64,000 bases of DNA from an uncultured Christensenella sp. (GCA_910586035.1 CAJUHT010000005.1:45902-109901); one strand, 5' to 3'. Positions 10,352-19,969 are shown, counted from the stretch's first letter. The notes: generated by a model from the sequence alone, not told the origin. Translations and numbers: made by a program.

Positions 10352-13036
10352 GTGAAAAAAATATTTAAAGGACTTTTGTGCGCGGGACTTTGCGGCGTGC
10401 TTGCGCTGGGCGCGGCGGGCTGTACTAAAAAAACGGGTCCCTCCGAACACCGCAACACGGAAACCGACGCTTTAAGGCTTGCGATAGGCGCGTGCGACGA
10501 AAAATTCAATCCGCTGTTCTATACTTCGCAAAACGACGGCGAAATTGCCAATATGACGCAGGCTTCGCTTATTACCGCAGATAAAAACGGCGACCTTGCC
10601 GTGGGCGACAACTATCCCGTTGCCACTCTCGACTATAAGGAAACCTATTACAGCGCCAGCGGCGCCGTTCTCGGTACGGGCGACGGAAAAACCGTTTCCG
10701 GCACCAGCGACAAAAACGGCTCTACCACTTACGAATTCCTCATTAAAAACGGAATGAAGTTCAGCGACGGCAAGCCGCTTACGGTTATGGACGTACTCTT
10801 CAATCTTTACGTCTATCTCGACCCTATGTACAGCGGTTCGAGCACCATTTACTCTACAAAAATCAAGGGTTTGCAGGCGTACAGGCGTCAGGATATAACC
10901 GCCGGCGACAACAGCACTTCGTCCACTACCAAGTATTACGCAAAGGCTATGGAGCGTGTAAACGCGCTCATTTATTGGTCGGAGCACACCGCAGGCAACA
11001 CTCTTACCGATTCGCAGAAGGCTGACCTGGAAAAGGTTAAGGAGCTTTACAGGGAAGAGCTCAATTCCGACTGGGCGTCGATTGAAACGGGCTGGAAAGA
11101 GAGCTACAAAAAGTACAAATTTACCGAAGCCTGGCAGGTATTCTACTATATCGAAGGTTTGGTAAAGAATCAGACCGTCCAGAACGAGTACGGCAGTTGG
11201 GAAAACGTTATGGAGGGCGAGGGCGAGGACGCTAAGTATCTCACCACGCTCGACCCCAACCACCTTACGGGTGATATAGAGGACCAGGACCTCATCAACG
11301 ATATGGCTACGGCCACCACCGAGGATAAGGTAAACGCCTATATGAGCGAGAACGAAGGCGTTTCGAGGGAGAACGCCGTGCTTGCCCTTCAAAAGGCGCA
11401 CGCCATAGAGCATATGTATAACAGCAATACGGCGGACACGAGAATTTCGTTTGTGCTTAACTATTGCAATACGGCGAGCACCGCGCTCGAATACTTTATG
11501 AGGGACGAGCAGGGCAAGGAGTTCGAAGGTCAGGATATGAAGGTGCCTACCGTTTCAGGTATAACCGTTTCCCGCACTTCCGACGAAGCGTACGGCGGCA
11601 AGTTCAACGGAAAGACCTATGCCGACGACCACGACGTGCTCAGAATAGAGATTAACGGAATCGACCCCAAAGCAAAATGGAACTTCGGTTTTACGGTAGC
11701 TCCTATGCACTACTATTCCAGCAAAGAGCTTTCCGATAAGGCAATGAAGGCTTATAACGACGGCACGGTTTATACCACTACCGAAAACGGCGTTGTCAAG
11801 GAAGCCACCTGCACCGACTTCGGCGTAAAGTTCAACAATATCGACTTTTTCGACAAGGAACTTGCAAGCAGCGCCAAAAACGGTCTTCCCGTAGGCGCGG
11901 GCGCTTACAAGTGCTGCACGTATAAATACAATTCAACTAACCTAAGCGCAAAAACGTTCTTCTATAATTATATGGCGTTCTTCGAGAGAAACGAATATTT
12001 CGAAACGATGGGCGAGGGTATAGAGAACGCTAAAATCAAGTACGTTACCTACAAAGTAACGCAGGACGACAAGATTGTAGAAGCGTTGAAGACCAACGAA
12101 ATCGACTACGGCGAGCCTACGGCTACATCCGATAACGAGCGCGAGCTGAACACGGGCAACCTTAAACAGGTGCGCTATCTTGCGGGCGGCTACGGCTACG
12201 TTGGCATCAACCCCAAGTACGTTCCCGATATGGAAGTGAGAAGGGCTATAATGAAGGCGTTCGATACGTCGTCTATCATAGAATACTACGGCGAAAGCCT
12301 TGTAAATATGATAAACAGACCTATGTCTACAACTTCGTGGGCTTCTCCCGATAAGCTCGGCACGGCTACTTCGAGATACTACGCTCCCGAAACCGACGTA
12401 AAGAAGTTAAGGGAAGAAATCGAGAAAGAAGGCAACTGGACATATAACGAAAGCGACAAAAAACTGCATAACATTAACGGCGACAAACTTTCGCTTACGT
12501 TTACCATTGCTGGCGAAACAATCGACCACCCTTCGTACAATATGTTCGTAGACGCGCAGAGGTTCTTAAACGAAGTAGGTTTTGACATAACCGTTCAAAC
12601 CGACCTCAAAGCCCTGCAAAAGCTTGCAACGGGCAACCTCGCGGTATGGGCGGCGGCTTGGTCTTCGAGTATCGACCCCGACCCCTATCAGATTTACAGT
12701 CTCGAATCCAACGCTTCCAGCACCAAAAACTGGAATAAGGACGGAATAATCAGGGAGAGCACTGGCAGATTTAAAAAGGAATACGAGATTGCGCTTAAAA
12801 TTAACGAGTATATAACGCAAGGCAGACAGACTCTCAATCAGGCTGACCGTATCGAAATATACGGCAAGTGCCTCGATGAAATAATGGAGCTTGCGGTAGA
12901 ATTCCCCACGTATCAGCGCTATAACCTGTGCGTATACAACTCCGCCGCTCTCGAAGCGGGCAGTATGCACATCTCCGACGCGTCCTACAATATGGGACCT
13001 CTCGGCGAATTGTGGAAGGTTACGTTTAAAGATTAA
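10352..13036 (+). CDS. oppA: Oligopeptide ABC transporter substrate-binding lipoprotein (OppA-like, enlarged)
   Basis: An extracytoplasmic solute-binding protein of family 5 (SBP_bac_5) that captures peptides for the OppBCDF permease encoded next to it. It starts at a GTG 8 bases after a perfect GGAGG. The lipobox is LGAAGC with Cys24. Family features include 'DALRLAIGACDEKFNPLFYTS', 'NGMKFSDGKPLTVMDVLFNL' and, in the second half, 'VRRAIMKAFD' and the aromatic-rich end. At 894 residues it is far longer than usual (about 540). An extra helical, charged stretch of roughly 200 residues (about 175-390) separates the two conserved halves. The peptide specificity cannot be read from the sequence. 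Confidence 0.88.
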   Translation: MKKIFKGLLCAGLCGVLALGAAGCTKKTGPSEHRNTETDALRLAIGACDEKFNPLFYTSQNDGEIANMTQASLITADKNGDLAVGDNYPVATLDYKETYYSASGAVLGTGDGKTVSGTSDKNGSTTYEFLIKNGMKFSDGKPLTVMDVLFNLYVYLDPMYSGSSTIYSTKIKGLQAYRRQDITAGDNSTSSTTKYYAKAMERVNALIYWSEHTAGNTLTDSQKADLEKVKELYREELNSDWASIETGWKESYKKYKFTEAWQVFYYIEGLVKNQTVQNEYGSWENVMEGEGEDAKYLTTLDPNHLTGDIEDQDLINDMATATTEDKVNAYMSENEGVSRENAVLALQKAHAIEHMYNSNTADTRISFVLNYCNTASTALEYFMRDEQGKEFEGQDMKVPTVSGITVSRTSDEAYGGKFNGKTYADDHDVLRIEINGIDPKAKWNFGFTVAPMHYYSSKELSDKAMKAYNDGTVYTTTENGVVKEATCTDFGVKFNNIDFFDKELASSAKNGLPVGAGAYKCCTYKYNSTNLSAKTFFYNYMAFFERNEYFETMGEGIENAKIKYVTYKVTQDDKIVEALKTNEIDYGEPTATSDNERELNTGNLKQVRYLAGGYGYVGINPKYVPDMEVRRAIMKAFDTSSIIEYYGESLVNMINRPMSTTSWASPDKLGTATSRYYAPETDVKKLREEIEKEGNWTYNESDKKLHNINGDKLSLTFTIAGETIDHPSYNMFVDAQRFLNEVGFDITVQTDLKALQKLATGNLAVWAAAWSSSIDPDPYQIYSLESNASSTKNWNKDGIIRESTGRFKKEYEIALKINEYITQGRQTLNQADRIEIYGKCLDEIMELAVEFPTYQRYNLCVYNSAALEAGSMHISDASYNMGPLGELWKVTFKD

Positions 13037-13055
13037 AACTCTTCGGAGAATCTAA

Positions 13056-14045
13056 ATGGTTAAATATATAATCAAAAGAGTGCTTCTTGCAATATTGATA
13101 TTGTTCGGGGTATCCATAATTCTATACGTCTTGATAAGGTGTATGCCCAGCAACTACATCGCCGACCAGTATTTACTTACCAGGTCGGCGGCGGGCGTGC
13201 CCCTCGAACAAATCGAGCAGGAATTGCACGACATACTTGCGGGCTACGGTCTGGAAGACGATTCTTTCCTTGGAATTCTGCGCGGCTACTTTATGTGGCT
13301 CGGCAAGTTCGTAAAGGGGGATATGGGCATTTCTTTCAAGTATCAAAACGCGCCCGTGCAGGACGTTATAGCGCAGTATATGTGGCTTTCGTTCGGCATA
13401 TCGTTCGTTGCGCTCATACTCGAAATGCTCATTGCCATACCTCTCGGAATCAAGTGCGCGGTAAACCAATACGGCAAGCTCGACTACATTGCCACCGTGC
13501 TCTGTATGGTGGGCATAGCGTTCCCGTCATTCTTCCTCGGCAATCTGTTCATTAAGTGGTTCGCCGTAGACTTGGGGTGGTTCGAAACGGGCGGCTTGAC
13601 AAGTGGCGTGGGCGGCTTTGCCGATACGCTGTGGCACCTTGTTCTGCCTATGTCGGTTATGGTAATTTTAAGTATCGGCGGACTTATGCGCTACACGCGT
13701 ACCAACACGCTCGAAGTGCTTAACGCCGATTACATAAGAACGGCGCGCGCAAAGGGTCTTTCGGAGAGAAAGGTTATTTACAAACACGTGTTCCGCAACA
13801 CTATGATACCCCTTGTAACCCAGCTTTCGTTTACTCTGCCCACTCTTTTCGGCGGCGCAATGATAACCGAACAGGTATTCGGGCTTCCGGGAATAGGTCA
13901 GATAGCGTACAACGGTCTGCTTGCGGGCGACGTGTTCCTTGCAATGGGCTACAATATGTTCCTTGCCGTCTTGACGGTAATAGGCGTGTTGCTTGCCGAC
14001 ATAATGTACGCTGTCGTCGACCCCAGAATTAAGCTCGGCGCTTAA
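13056..14045 (+). CDS. oppB: Oligopeptide ABC transporter permease OppB
   Basis: A 329-residue inner-membrane permease with about six transmembrane helices. The N-terminal helix is followed by the usual extracytoplasmic loop (about 35-100) of the DppB/OppB type. The ATPase-contact EAA loop is visible as 'RTARAKGLSERKVIYKHVFRN' around residues 230-250. The conserved 'EQVFGLPGIGQ' and C-terminal 'YAVVDPRIKLG' are also present. It pairs with OppC to form the channel, follows oppA after 20 bases and is in the same operon. Confidence 0.95.
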   Translation: MVKYIIKRVLLAILILFGVSIILYVLIRCMPSNYIADQYLLTRSAAGVPLEQIEQELHDILAGYGLEDDSFLGILRGYFMWLGKFVKGDMGISFKYQNAPVQDVIAQYMWLSFGISFVALILEMLIAIPLGIKCAVNQYGKLDYIATVLCMVGIAFPSFFLGNLFIKWFAVDLGWFETGGLTSGVGGFADTLWHLVLPMSVMVILSIGGLMRYTRTNTLEVLNADYIRTARAKGLSERKVIYKHVFRNTMIPLVTQLSFTLPTLFGGAMITEQVFGLPGIGQIAYNGLLAGDVFLAMGYNMFLAVLTVIGVLLADIMYAVVDPRIKLGA

Positions 14046-14089
14046 ACAGTTATACAACGTTTTATGACAAGGAGGTTACAGTCATAAAA

Positions 14090-15232
14090 ATGGAAGAGAA
14101 TAAGAAAAAACCCGCAGAGGAAGTAAAAGCCGAAAATGCGGAAAACGTTCTTGCCGAAGGCACGCTTGCGCCCGAAACAACGGTTGCGGAAGCGGAAACG
14201 GCAAACGGCGACGCTCTGCACGGCGAAAACCTTACCGAAAGGGCAAAGGTTCTTTCCCCCGGAATGACCGTATTAAAAAGGTTTTTCCGCTCTAAACTTT
14301 CGGTTATAGGGCTTGTTACAATCGTTCTTTTATTCCTGTTCGCCTTTTTAGGACCCGTTTTCTCGCCCTGGGCGGCAAACGGCGGTACCGCGCTGGATAC
14401 CAATCCCGAACTTATAAAGGAAATTTTGTCGGCTTCGCCCGTTACATACAAGGTTGGCGATATCGAGTACGAGGCGCTTGCCGTTTCCGTGCGTATGCCG
14501 CAGGTGGTCAAGCTGGGCGATATAAGTTTATCGCACTGGCTCGGTACCGACAATATGGGCTACGACGTGCTCACCCGCCTTATGTACGGCGGCAGGGTGT
14601 CGCTTACCATAGGCTTCGTCGTCGTTATCATTGAAACTATTATCGGCGTAATTATGGGCGGCATAGCAGGCTATTTCGGCAAGTGGGTAGACAACGTTAT
14701 AATGCGAATAGTAGATATTCTCAGCTGTATACCTTCGCTTCCCATAATGCTTATACTCTCGGTTATATTCACCAACAGCGGAATAGGCGCCGACATCTCC
14801 AAGCTTTATTATATGATGATTGTTCTGTGCCTTATTGGCTGGACGGGCACGGCAAGGCTTGTGCGCGGGCAGATACTTTCCCTGCGCGAACAGGAGTTTA
14901 TGCTTGCCGCCAAGGCTTCGGGGCTTTCAACCGTATCCAAGATATTCAAGCATCTTATGCCCAACGTAATTCCACAGCTTATAGTTTCTATGACGTTGGG
15001 GCTGGGCAGCATTATCCTTACGGAAGCAACGCTCGGTTTCTTAGGCATAGGCGCGCCGCTCGGCACGGCTACCTGGGGCAACATAATCAACCTTGCCAAC
15101 AACAGCTCTTACAGGCAGTACTATCCCAACCTTTGGGTTGGCGCGGGCGTGTGCATTACGCTTGCAATTTTGGCGTTTAACTTTGTAGGGGACGGATTGC
15201 GCGACGCATTCGACCCTAAGATGAAGAGGTAA
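14090..15232 (+). CDS. oppC: Oligopeptide ABC transporter permease OppC
   Basis: A 380-residue second permease subunit. It starts after an AGGAGG box. The first 60 residues form a charged, Ala/Glu-rich cytoplasmic extension that most OppC proteins lack. The first helix (about 83-105) is followed by 'HWLGTDNMGYDVLTRLMYGGR', the hallmark of the family, then five more helices. The EAA loop is 'AAKASGLSTVSKIFKHLMPN' near residues 268-290, and the protein ends 'GDGLRDAFDPKMKR'. It forms the membrane channel with OppB. The downstream oppD begins 2 bases after its stop, indicating tight coupling. Confidence 0.95.
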   Translation: MEENKKKPAEEVKAENAENVLAEGTLAPETTVAEAETANGDALHGENLTERAKVLSPGMTVLKRFFRSKLSVIGLVTIVLLFLFAFLGPVFSPWAANGGTALDTNPELIKEILSASPVTYKVGDIEYEALAVSVRMPQVVKLGDISLSHWLGTDNMGYDVLTRLMYGGRVSLTIGFVVVIIETIIGVIMGGIAGYFGKWVDNVIMRIVDILSCIPSLPIMLILSVIFTNSGIGADISKLYYMMIVLCLIGWTGTARLVRGQILSLREQEFMLAAKASGLSTVSKIFKHLMPNVIPQLIVSMTLGLGSIILTEATLGFLGIGAPLGTATWGNIINLANNSSYRQYYPNLWVGAGVCITLAILAFNFVGDGLRDAFDPKMKR

Positions 15233-15234
15233 CT

Positions 15235-16536
15235 ATGGCGGACAATAAGGATAAAAAGCATTATATATCCCGCGCGGAATCCCGCCAGATAGCAAGGGAA
15301 AACTCCAAGGCTATACGCCGCTTCGAAAAACAGAAGAAGCGCAGGGCAAAGCCCGACGATTACACCACGCAAATGAAGGACGACAACAACATAATAGAGT
15401 TTGACGACCTTCACACCTATTTCTTTTCGGACGCAGGCACGGTAAAGGCGGTAAACGGCGTTTCTTTCTCCATTCCCGCAGGCTCAACCGTGGGCGTGGT
15501 AGGCGAATCGGGTTGCGGCAAAAGCGTTACGTCGCTCTCTTTAATGCAGCTTGTGCAGGCGCCCAGCGGGCAAATAGTAAGCGGCTCCATAAGGTTTAAG
15601 GCAAGCCTTTTCAAACGCGACGAACGGGGCAGAAAAATTCCCGTTTACGAAACGGAAATCGGAGCGGACGGCGTAGAGAGGGTAAAACTCAACGCCAAGG
15701 GCAAAAAAATCATTAAAAAGAACTCGCTCGGCGGCAATTTGTACGAGATGGAGGACAGGGTTGTAGACATCGCCAAGATGCCTACGGAAGCAATGCGCTC
15801 CATACGCGGCAGAGAAATTTCTATGATTTTTCAGGAGCCTATGACCTCCTTGAACCCCGTGTTTACGATAGGCAACCAGCTCGACGAAGTGGGGCTGTTG
15901 CACATAGAGGGTATTTCCAAAAAGCAGGTAAAGGCGCACAGCATAGATATGCTTAAATTGGTAGGCATAGCCGACCCCGAGGGCGTATATAAAAAGTACC
16001 CGCACGAGCTTTCGGGCGGTATGCGCCAGAGGGTTATGATAGCCATTGCGTTGCTTTGCAACCCCAAGCTGATTATTGCGGACGAGCCTACAACCGCGCT
16101 CGACGTTACCATACAGGCGCAGATACTCGATTTACTCAGGGAAATCAAGCACAAAATAAACGGCTCTATTATGCTTATTACGCACGACTTGGGCGTGGTT
16201 GCCGAAATGGCTGACTACGTTGTAGTTATGTACGCGGGCAGAGTTATAGAGATGGGCACGGCGGAGGACATATTCGACAATCCTCTGCACCCCTATACGA
16301 TAGGTCTGCAAAAGAGCAAGCCCACGGTTGACGGCGAGGTGGACAAGCTATACTGCATACCAGGGTTTGTTCCCAACCCCATAAATATGCCCAATTACTG
16401 CTATTTCCGCGACAGATGCGAAATGTGCAAGGAAAAATGCGCGGGAGAATATCCCGATTACGTGCAGGTATCGCCCACGCACAAGGTGGCGTGCTATCTG
16501 TACGGAGAGAAGAAGGAGGTCGGCGATGGAGAATAA
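15235..16536 (+). CDS. oppD: Oligopeptide ABC transporter ATPase OppD (with internal insertion)
   Basis: A cytoplasmic ATPase powering peptide uptake. Walker A GESGCGKS is at residues 90-97, the Q-loop glutamine at 200, signature LSGGMRQR at 259-266 and Walker B D283-E284, followed by the switch His in 'LITHDLG'. The C-terminal OppD/F motif with the cysteine cluster 'CYFRDRCEMCKEKC' is present. Two departures from the family stand out: a basic N-terminal extension of about 50 residues, and roughly 45 extra charged residues between Walker A and the Q-loop (about 122-175). The gene overlaps oppF by 11 bases. Confidence 0.95.
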   Translation: MADNKDKKHYISRAESRQIARENSKAIRRFEKQKKRRAKPDDYTTQMKDDNNIIEFDDLHTYFFSDAGTVKAVNGVSFSIPAGSTVGVVGESGCGKSVTSLSLMQLVQAPSGQIVSGSIRFKASLFKRDERGRKIPVYETEIGADGVERVKLNAKGKKIIKKNSLGGNLYEMEDRVVDIAKMPTEAMRSIRGREISMIFQEPMTSLNPVFTIGNQLDEVGLLHIEGISKKQVKAHSIDMLKLVGIADPEGVYKKYPHELSGGMRQRVMIAIALLCNPKLIIADEPTTALDVTIQAQILDLLREIKHKINGSIMLITHDLGVVAEMADYVVVMYAGRVIEMGTAEDIFDNPLHPYTIGLQKSKPTVDGEVDKLYCIPGFVPNPINMPNYCYFRDRCEMCKEKCAGEYPDYVQVSPTHKVACYLYGEKKEVGDGE

Positions 16537-18373
16537 CGTAAACGGCGTAACCGAACAGCCCGAAGACGAAGCCGTCGGTTCGGACGTCCTTCTCGAAGTC
16601 AAAAACCTTAAAAAATACTTCCCCGTAGAAAAAAACTTCTTCGGCAAACCCGTAAAGTTTTTAAAGGCGGTAGACGGAATTTCTTTTACCTTGCGCAAGG
16701 GTAAAACGCTCGGTATAGTCGGTGAAAGCGGTTGCGGCAAGTCGACTATGGGTCGCTCGCTTCTCCGCCTTTACGACGGCGTCGAGGGCGAAATTCTGTT
16801 TAACGGGCAGGACGTGGCAAAGCTTAAAAACCGTGAGTTCGACAAGCTCCGCCCCAACCTGCAAATGATATTTCAGGACCCTTACGCCAGCCTTTCGCCC
16901 CGCCTTACCGTGGGTGAAATAATAGGCGAGTCCGCGCGTCAGCACGGGCTTGTAAACAGGGCGGGCTTTCACGAATACGTTTTAAACGTTATGAAGATGT
17001 GCGGGTTGCAACCCCACTACTTCGAGCGTTACCCCCACGAATTTTCGGGCGGTCAGCGCCAGCGTATTTGTATAGCGCGCGCGCTTGCGCTCAAACCCAG
17101 CCTTGTAGTATGCGACGAACCCGTGTCCGCTCTGGACGTGTCCATTCAGGCGCAGGTTATCAATATGCTTATAGAGCTCAGGGAAAAGCTGGGGCTTACT
17201 TATATATTCATTTCCCACGACTTATCCGTGGTAAAGCACATATCCGACGACGTCGGCGTTATGTACTTAGGCAATATAGTGGAGTACGGCAGTAAGGACA
17301 GGGTGTTCAACAATACGTTGCACCCCTACACCAAGGCGCTGTTCTCCGCCGTGCCCGTGCCCAATCCGCACGTAAAAATGAAGAGGATAATGCTTAAAGG
17401 CGATATACCTTCGCCCGTAAATCCTCCCAAAGGTTGCAAGTTCCACACCCGTTGCGAGCACTGCTCGGAAATTTGTTCGCGCATTGCGCCCGAATACAGG
17501 GAGGTGGAGGAAGGGCACTTCTGCGCCTGCCACCTCTACAATAGCGAGGAGGACACCCAAAGGCTGCTCGCTCAGGCGGAAATTAACGAGCAGGAGGAAA
17601 AGGCGCGCGCCGAAAAGGAGGCTAAACTGCCTTGGAACATAGTCAAGGTAAAGCTTACAGCCGCAAAGGATAAAACTTTCAATTGGTTTAAAAATCTCTT
17701 CAAGGGCAAAAATAAGAGCGGGGAGAAGGTTTCCTCCGTTCAGGCGGAAACGCAGGAAAAGGTTGAAACAGCGCCCGCCGTTGAAGAAAAAATTGCGGAA
17801 GAGGCAGTTACCGTACAGGAAGTCGTTGCGGAAGAAAAGAAGGAAAAGCAAGTAAAACCGACGGAAAAGGTTGTTAAAGTTGAGGAAAAACCCGCCCACG
17901 TTGAGGAAACTGTAATAGATACTCCCGTGCAGGAAGCGGAAAATGTGTCCGTAGAGGAAACGCCCGTCGAGGAAATCAAGACGGAAACGCCCGCGTCCGA
18001 AACGGCGCCCGCAGAGGTTGAGCAAGCCCCCGCGGAAGAAGTAAAGGCGGAAGAAAAACCCGCGCCCGCCGAAGAGGAACAAAAGGCGGCGCAAGCCCCC
18101 GAAAAGAAAAAGAGCTCCGCAAGCGGCGGGGCGAAAAAGACGGCTTCTACAACGGGCGGTCAAACGAAAAAGGCGGCGACGGGCAACGCAACCAAGAAGA
18201 CTGCTTCAACTGCAAATAGCAATGCAAAGAAGACTTCGTCTACAAGCGGTAGTACGACAAAGAAAGCCGCCTCAACTGCAAGTAGTTCAGTAAAAAAGAC
18301 TTCCGCGGCTTCGGGCAGCGGCGCAAAGAAAAAAACGCAGACGGTAAAGAAGGATAATGTCGAAAAAGAATAA
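16526..18373 (+). CDS. oppF: Oligopeptide ABC transporter ATPase OppF with long low-complexity tail
   Basis: The partner ATPase of OppD. Walker A GESGCGKS is at residues 66-73, signature FSGGQRQR at about 173-180 and Walker B D197-E198; the C-terminal cysteine motif 'CKFHTRCEHCSEIC' is intact, so the ATPase core (about 1-345) is complete. A tail of about 250 residues follows that normal OppF proteins lack. It has a helical Lys/Trp segment (about 370-395), a Glu/Val/Ala/Pro-rich stretch (about 405-535), and a Lys/Thr/Ser/Ala repeat region to the end ('KKTAST', 'TKKAAST', 'VKKTSAA') that resembles histone H1-like basic tails. The stop lies inside the next small gene. Confidence 0.92.
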   Translation: MENNVNGVTEQPEDEAVGSDVLLEVKNLKKYFPVEKNFFGKPVKFLKAVDGISFTLRKGKTLGIVGESGCGKSTMGRSLLRLYDGVEGEILFNGQDVAKLKNREFDKLRPNLQMIFQDPYASLSPRLTVGEIIGESARQHGLVNRAGFHEYVLNVMKMCGLQPHYFERYPHEFSGGQRQRICIARALALKPSLVVCDEPVSALDVSIQAQVINMLIELREKLGLTYIFISHDLSVVKHISDDVGVMYLGNIVEYGSKDRVFNNTLHPYTKALFSAVPVPNPHVKMKRIMLKGDIPSPVNPPKGCKFHTRCEHCSEICSRIAPEYREVEEGHFCACHLYNSEEDTQRLLAQAEINEQEEKARAEKEAKLPWNIVKVKLTAAKDKTFNWFKNLFKGKNKSGEKVSSVQAETQEKVETAPAVEEKIAEEAVTVQEVVAEEKKEKQVKPTEKVVKVEEKPAHVEETVIDTPVQEAENVSVEETPVEEIKTETPASETAPAEVEQAPAEEVKAEEKPAPAEEEQKAAQAPEKKKSSASGGAKKTASTTGGQTKKAATGNATKKTASTANSNAKKTSSTSGSTTKKAASTASSSVKKTSAASGSGAKKKTQTVKKDNVEKE

Positions 18374-18611
18374 AAAGCCCGACGATTTGGATACCGAAAC
18401 GACCTTTGCGGATATGAACGTAGAGGGGTTCAGGTGGTACGACCCGCAGGCAAAAAAGAATAACGGACGCAGACACAGGCAAAAGATGAGCCGCAAGGAG
18501 TATTGGTTGCTTGTTCGCGCGGCGTTCGCCGCATACGCCCCGGTGTTTTTGATTGTAATAGTGGTTTTTGCAATTATGGGGCTGATTGCCTGGCTGTGGG
18601 TAGGAATTTAA
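18357..18611 (+). CDS. Small single-pass membrane protein, last gene of the Opp operon
   Basis: An 84-residue protein starting 17 bases before the oppF stop in another frame, so probably translationally coupled. The first 50 residues are polar and basic ('MSKKNKK', 'GRRHRQKMSRKEY'); residues about 58-82 form one hydrophobic helix ending at the C-terminus. I do not recognise a family. It could tether or stabilise the permease ATPases, which carry unusual tails here; that role is inference. A hairpin follows at once. Confidence 0.65.
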   Translation: MSKKNKKPDDLDTETTFADMNVEGFRWYDPQAKKNNGRRHRQKMSRKEYWLLVRAAFAAYAPVFLIVIVVFAIMGLIAWLWVGI

Positions 18612-18620
18612 ACGCTTTAA

Positions 18621-18648
18621 AAAGAGCTCTCGTACAAGAGAGCTCTTT
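18621..18648. terminator. Bidirectional terminator hairpin between the Opp operon and cyuA
   Basis: An 11-base perfect inverted repeat (AAAGAGCTCTC / GAGAGCTCTTT) with a short loop lies between two convergent genes. On the minus strand the stem runs into five T residues, a good intrinsic terminator for the cysteine desulfidase gene; on the plus strand only TTT follows. Confidence 0.7.
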
Positions 18649-18688
18649 GCAATTTAATTACAGTGTTTGCGCGATATACAGGGGTAAT

Positions 18689-19969
18689 TTAAGCTAAATC
18701 CTTAATCATAAGGCGTATTATTTCTTCGTCGGTTTCCTTCATACCCACGCGGGCGAGGTCGCAGACGTTGTCTATCGTGTTTTCAACGCCGTTGCGCAGT
18801 ATGCCGTCGCCGCCGTAAAACTGACTGCCCCTGCGGTACATTTCATAGCCCAAAAGCCCCGCGTCGACTGCCGAAGCAATCTTTGCGGCGCAACTCGATT
18901 TTGCTCCGTCGCAAATCAAGCCGGAAGTAATCGCCAGCGCGTTTACAAGCGTGTGGGCAATTTCTTCGAAGCCTCCGCCGTTGAGGTACGCTACGCCCGC
19001 GCCCGCACCCGCGCCCGCGCTTACCGCGCCGCAGTAGGCGGAAAGCCTGCCAATGCCCGTCTTTAAGTGTACGGTAAGCAAATCGGACAGCGCAACCGCG
19101 CGAATGAGTTTTTCACGCGGGGAATTCAGGTGTCTGGCGTATACAACGACGGGCAGGGAGGCGGTCATACCCTGATTGCCGCTGCCCGAAACTATTACTA
19201 CGGGCAGGGAACAGCCGTTCATACGCGCGTCGGAACCCGCCGCCGCAGTTGCCCTTGCAAGGTTGTGCACGCCGTTTCCGTAGCTGTCTATAAGCACCTT
19301 GCCCACTCTTGCGCCGTAATCGCCCGTAAGTCCCTCTTTGGCTATCGCCGAGTTGTAGTCTATCTGCCGCGCTATCAGCGGCTCTAAAAGGCTTAAATCG
19401 GCGTTGTCGGCAAACTCTATAATGCGTTTGACGGTAAGTTGCGTTCTGTCGGTCATACCGTCGTCGGCGTGTTCCCGTTCAACGGTTTTATGTACGAGTT
19501 TTTCGCCGTTTCTGCTAACTTCCACAACGTTGGTGTGGTGCCCCTCTATGCGGGCGTACGCCTGCTCGTTCCCTGCAAATACGCGTATGCCTATGTCGAA
19601 TACGCACCCGCTGTCGGCGGCTTTTACGCACGCTTCCACGCGGGATAAGTAGGCTTTTATTTCCCGTATGTCGCTTTGGGTAAGTCCGCTTAAAACTTCA
19701 AGCTTTCTATCGTGCCTGCCGGCAACAACGCCAGCCGCCGCGGCGGCAATAACGCCTTTAAGCCCGCCCGTGCAGGGAACTATAACGCTTTTAACGTTTT
19801 TTAAAATGTTTCCCGAAACGGTTATTTCCAGCCTTTCGGGCAGTTGCCCCAGCGCGTTTTTTGCAAGCGCCGCCGCATAGGCGATTGCAATCGGCTCGGT
19901 ACAGCCCATAGCGGGAAGAAGCTCTTCTTTTAAAATATTCAAAAAATCGTCGTACAGTTTTTTATCCAT
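18689..19969 (-). CDS. cyuA: L-cysteine desulfidase family protein (UPF0597/CyuA-like)
   Basis: A 426-residue cytoplasmic protein of the UPF0597 family, related to the alpha subunit of iron-sulfur L-serine dehydratase. Members include E. coli YhaM/CyuA, which releases sulfide, ammonia and pyruvate from L-cysteine. Diagnostic stretches are 'AMGCTEPIAIAYAAA' (residues 21-35), 'VPCTGGLKG', 'SGSGNQGMTASLPV' and 'GLICDGAKSSCAAKIAS', which contain the cysteines expected to hold the Fe-S cluster. The substrate assignment follows family knowledge only. It stands alone, with its own promoter at 20016-20045. Confidence 0.85.
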   Translation of the reverse strand: MDKKLYDDFLNILKEELLPAMGCTEPIAIAYAAALAKNALGQLPERLEITVSGNILKNVKSVIVPCTGGLKGVIAAAAAGVVAGRHDRKLEVLSGLTQSDIREIKAYLSRVEACVKAADSGCVFDIGIRVFAGNEQAYARIEGHHTNVVEVSRNGEKLVHKTVEREHADDGMTDRTQLTVKRIIEFADNADLSLLEPLIARQIDYNSAIAKEGLTGDYGARVGKVLIDSYGNGVHNLARATAAAGSDARMNGCSLPVVIVSGSGNQGMTASLPVVVYARHLNSPREKLIRAVALSDLLTVHLKTGIGRLSAYCGAVSAGAGAGAGVAYLNGGGFEEIAHTLVNALAITSGLICDGAKSSCAAKIASAVDAGLLGYEMYRRGSQFYGGDGILRNGVENTIDNVCDLARVGMKETDEEIIRLMIKDLA

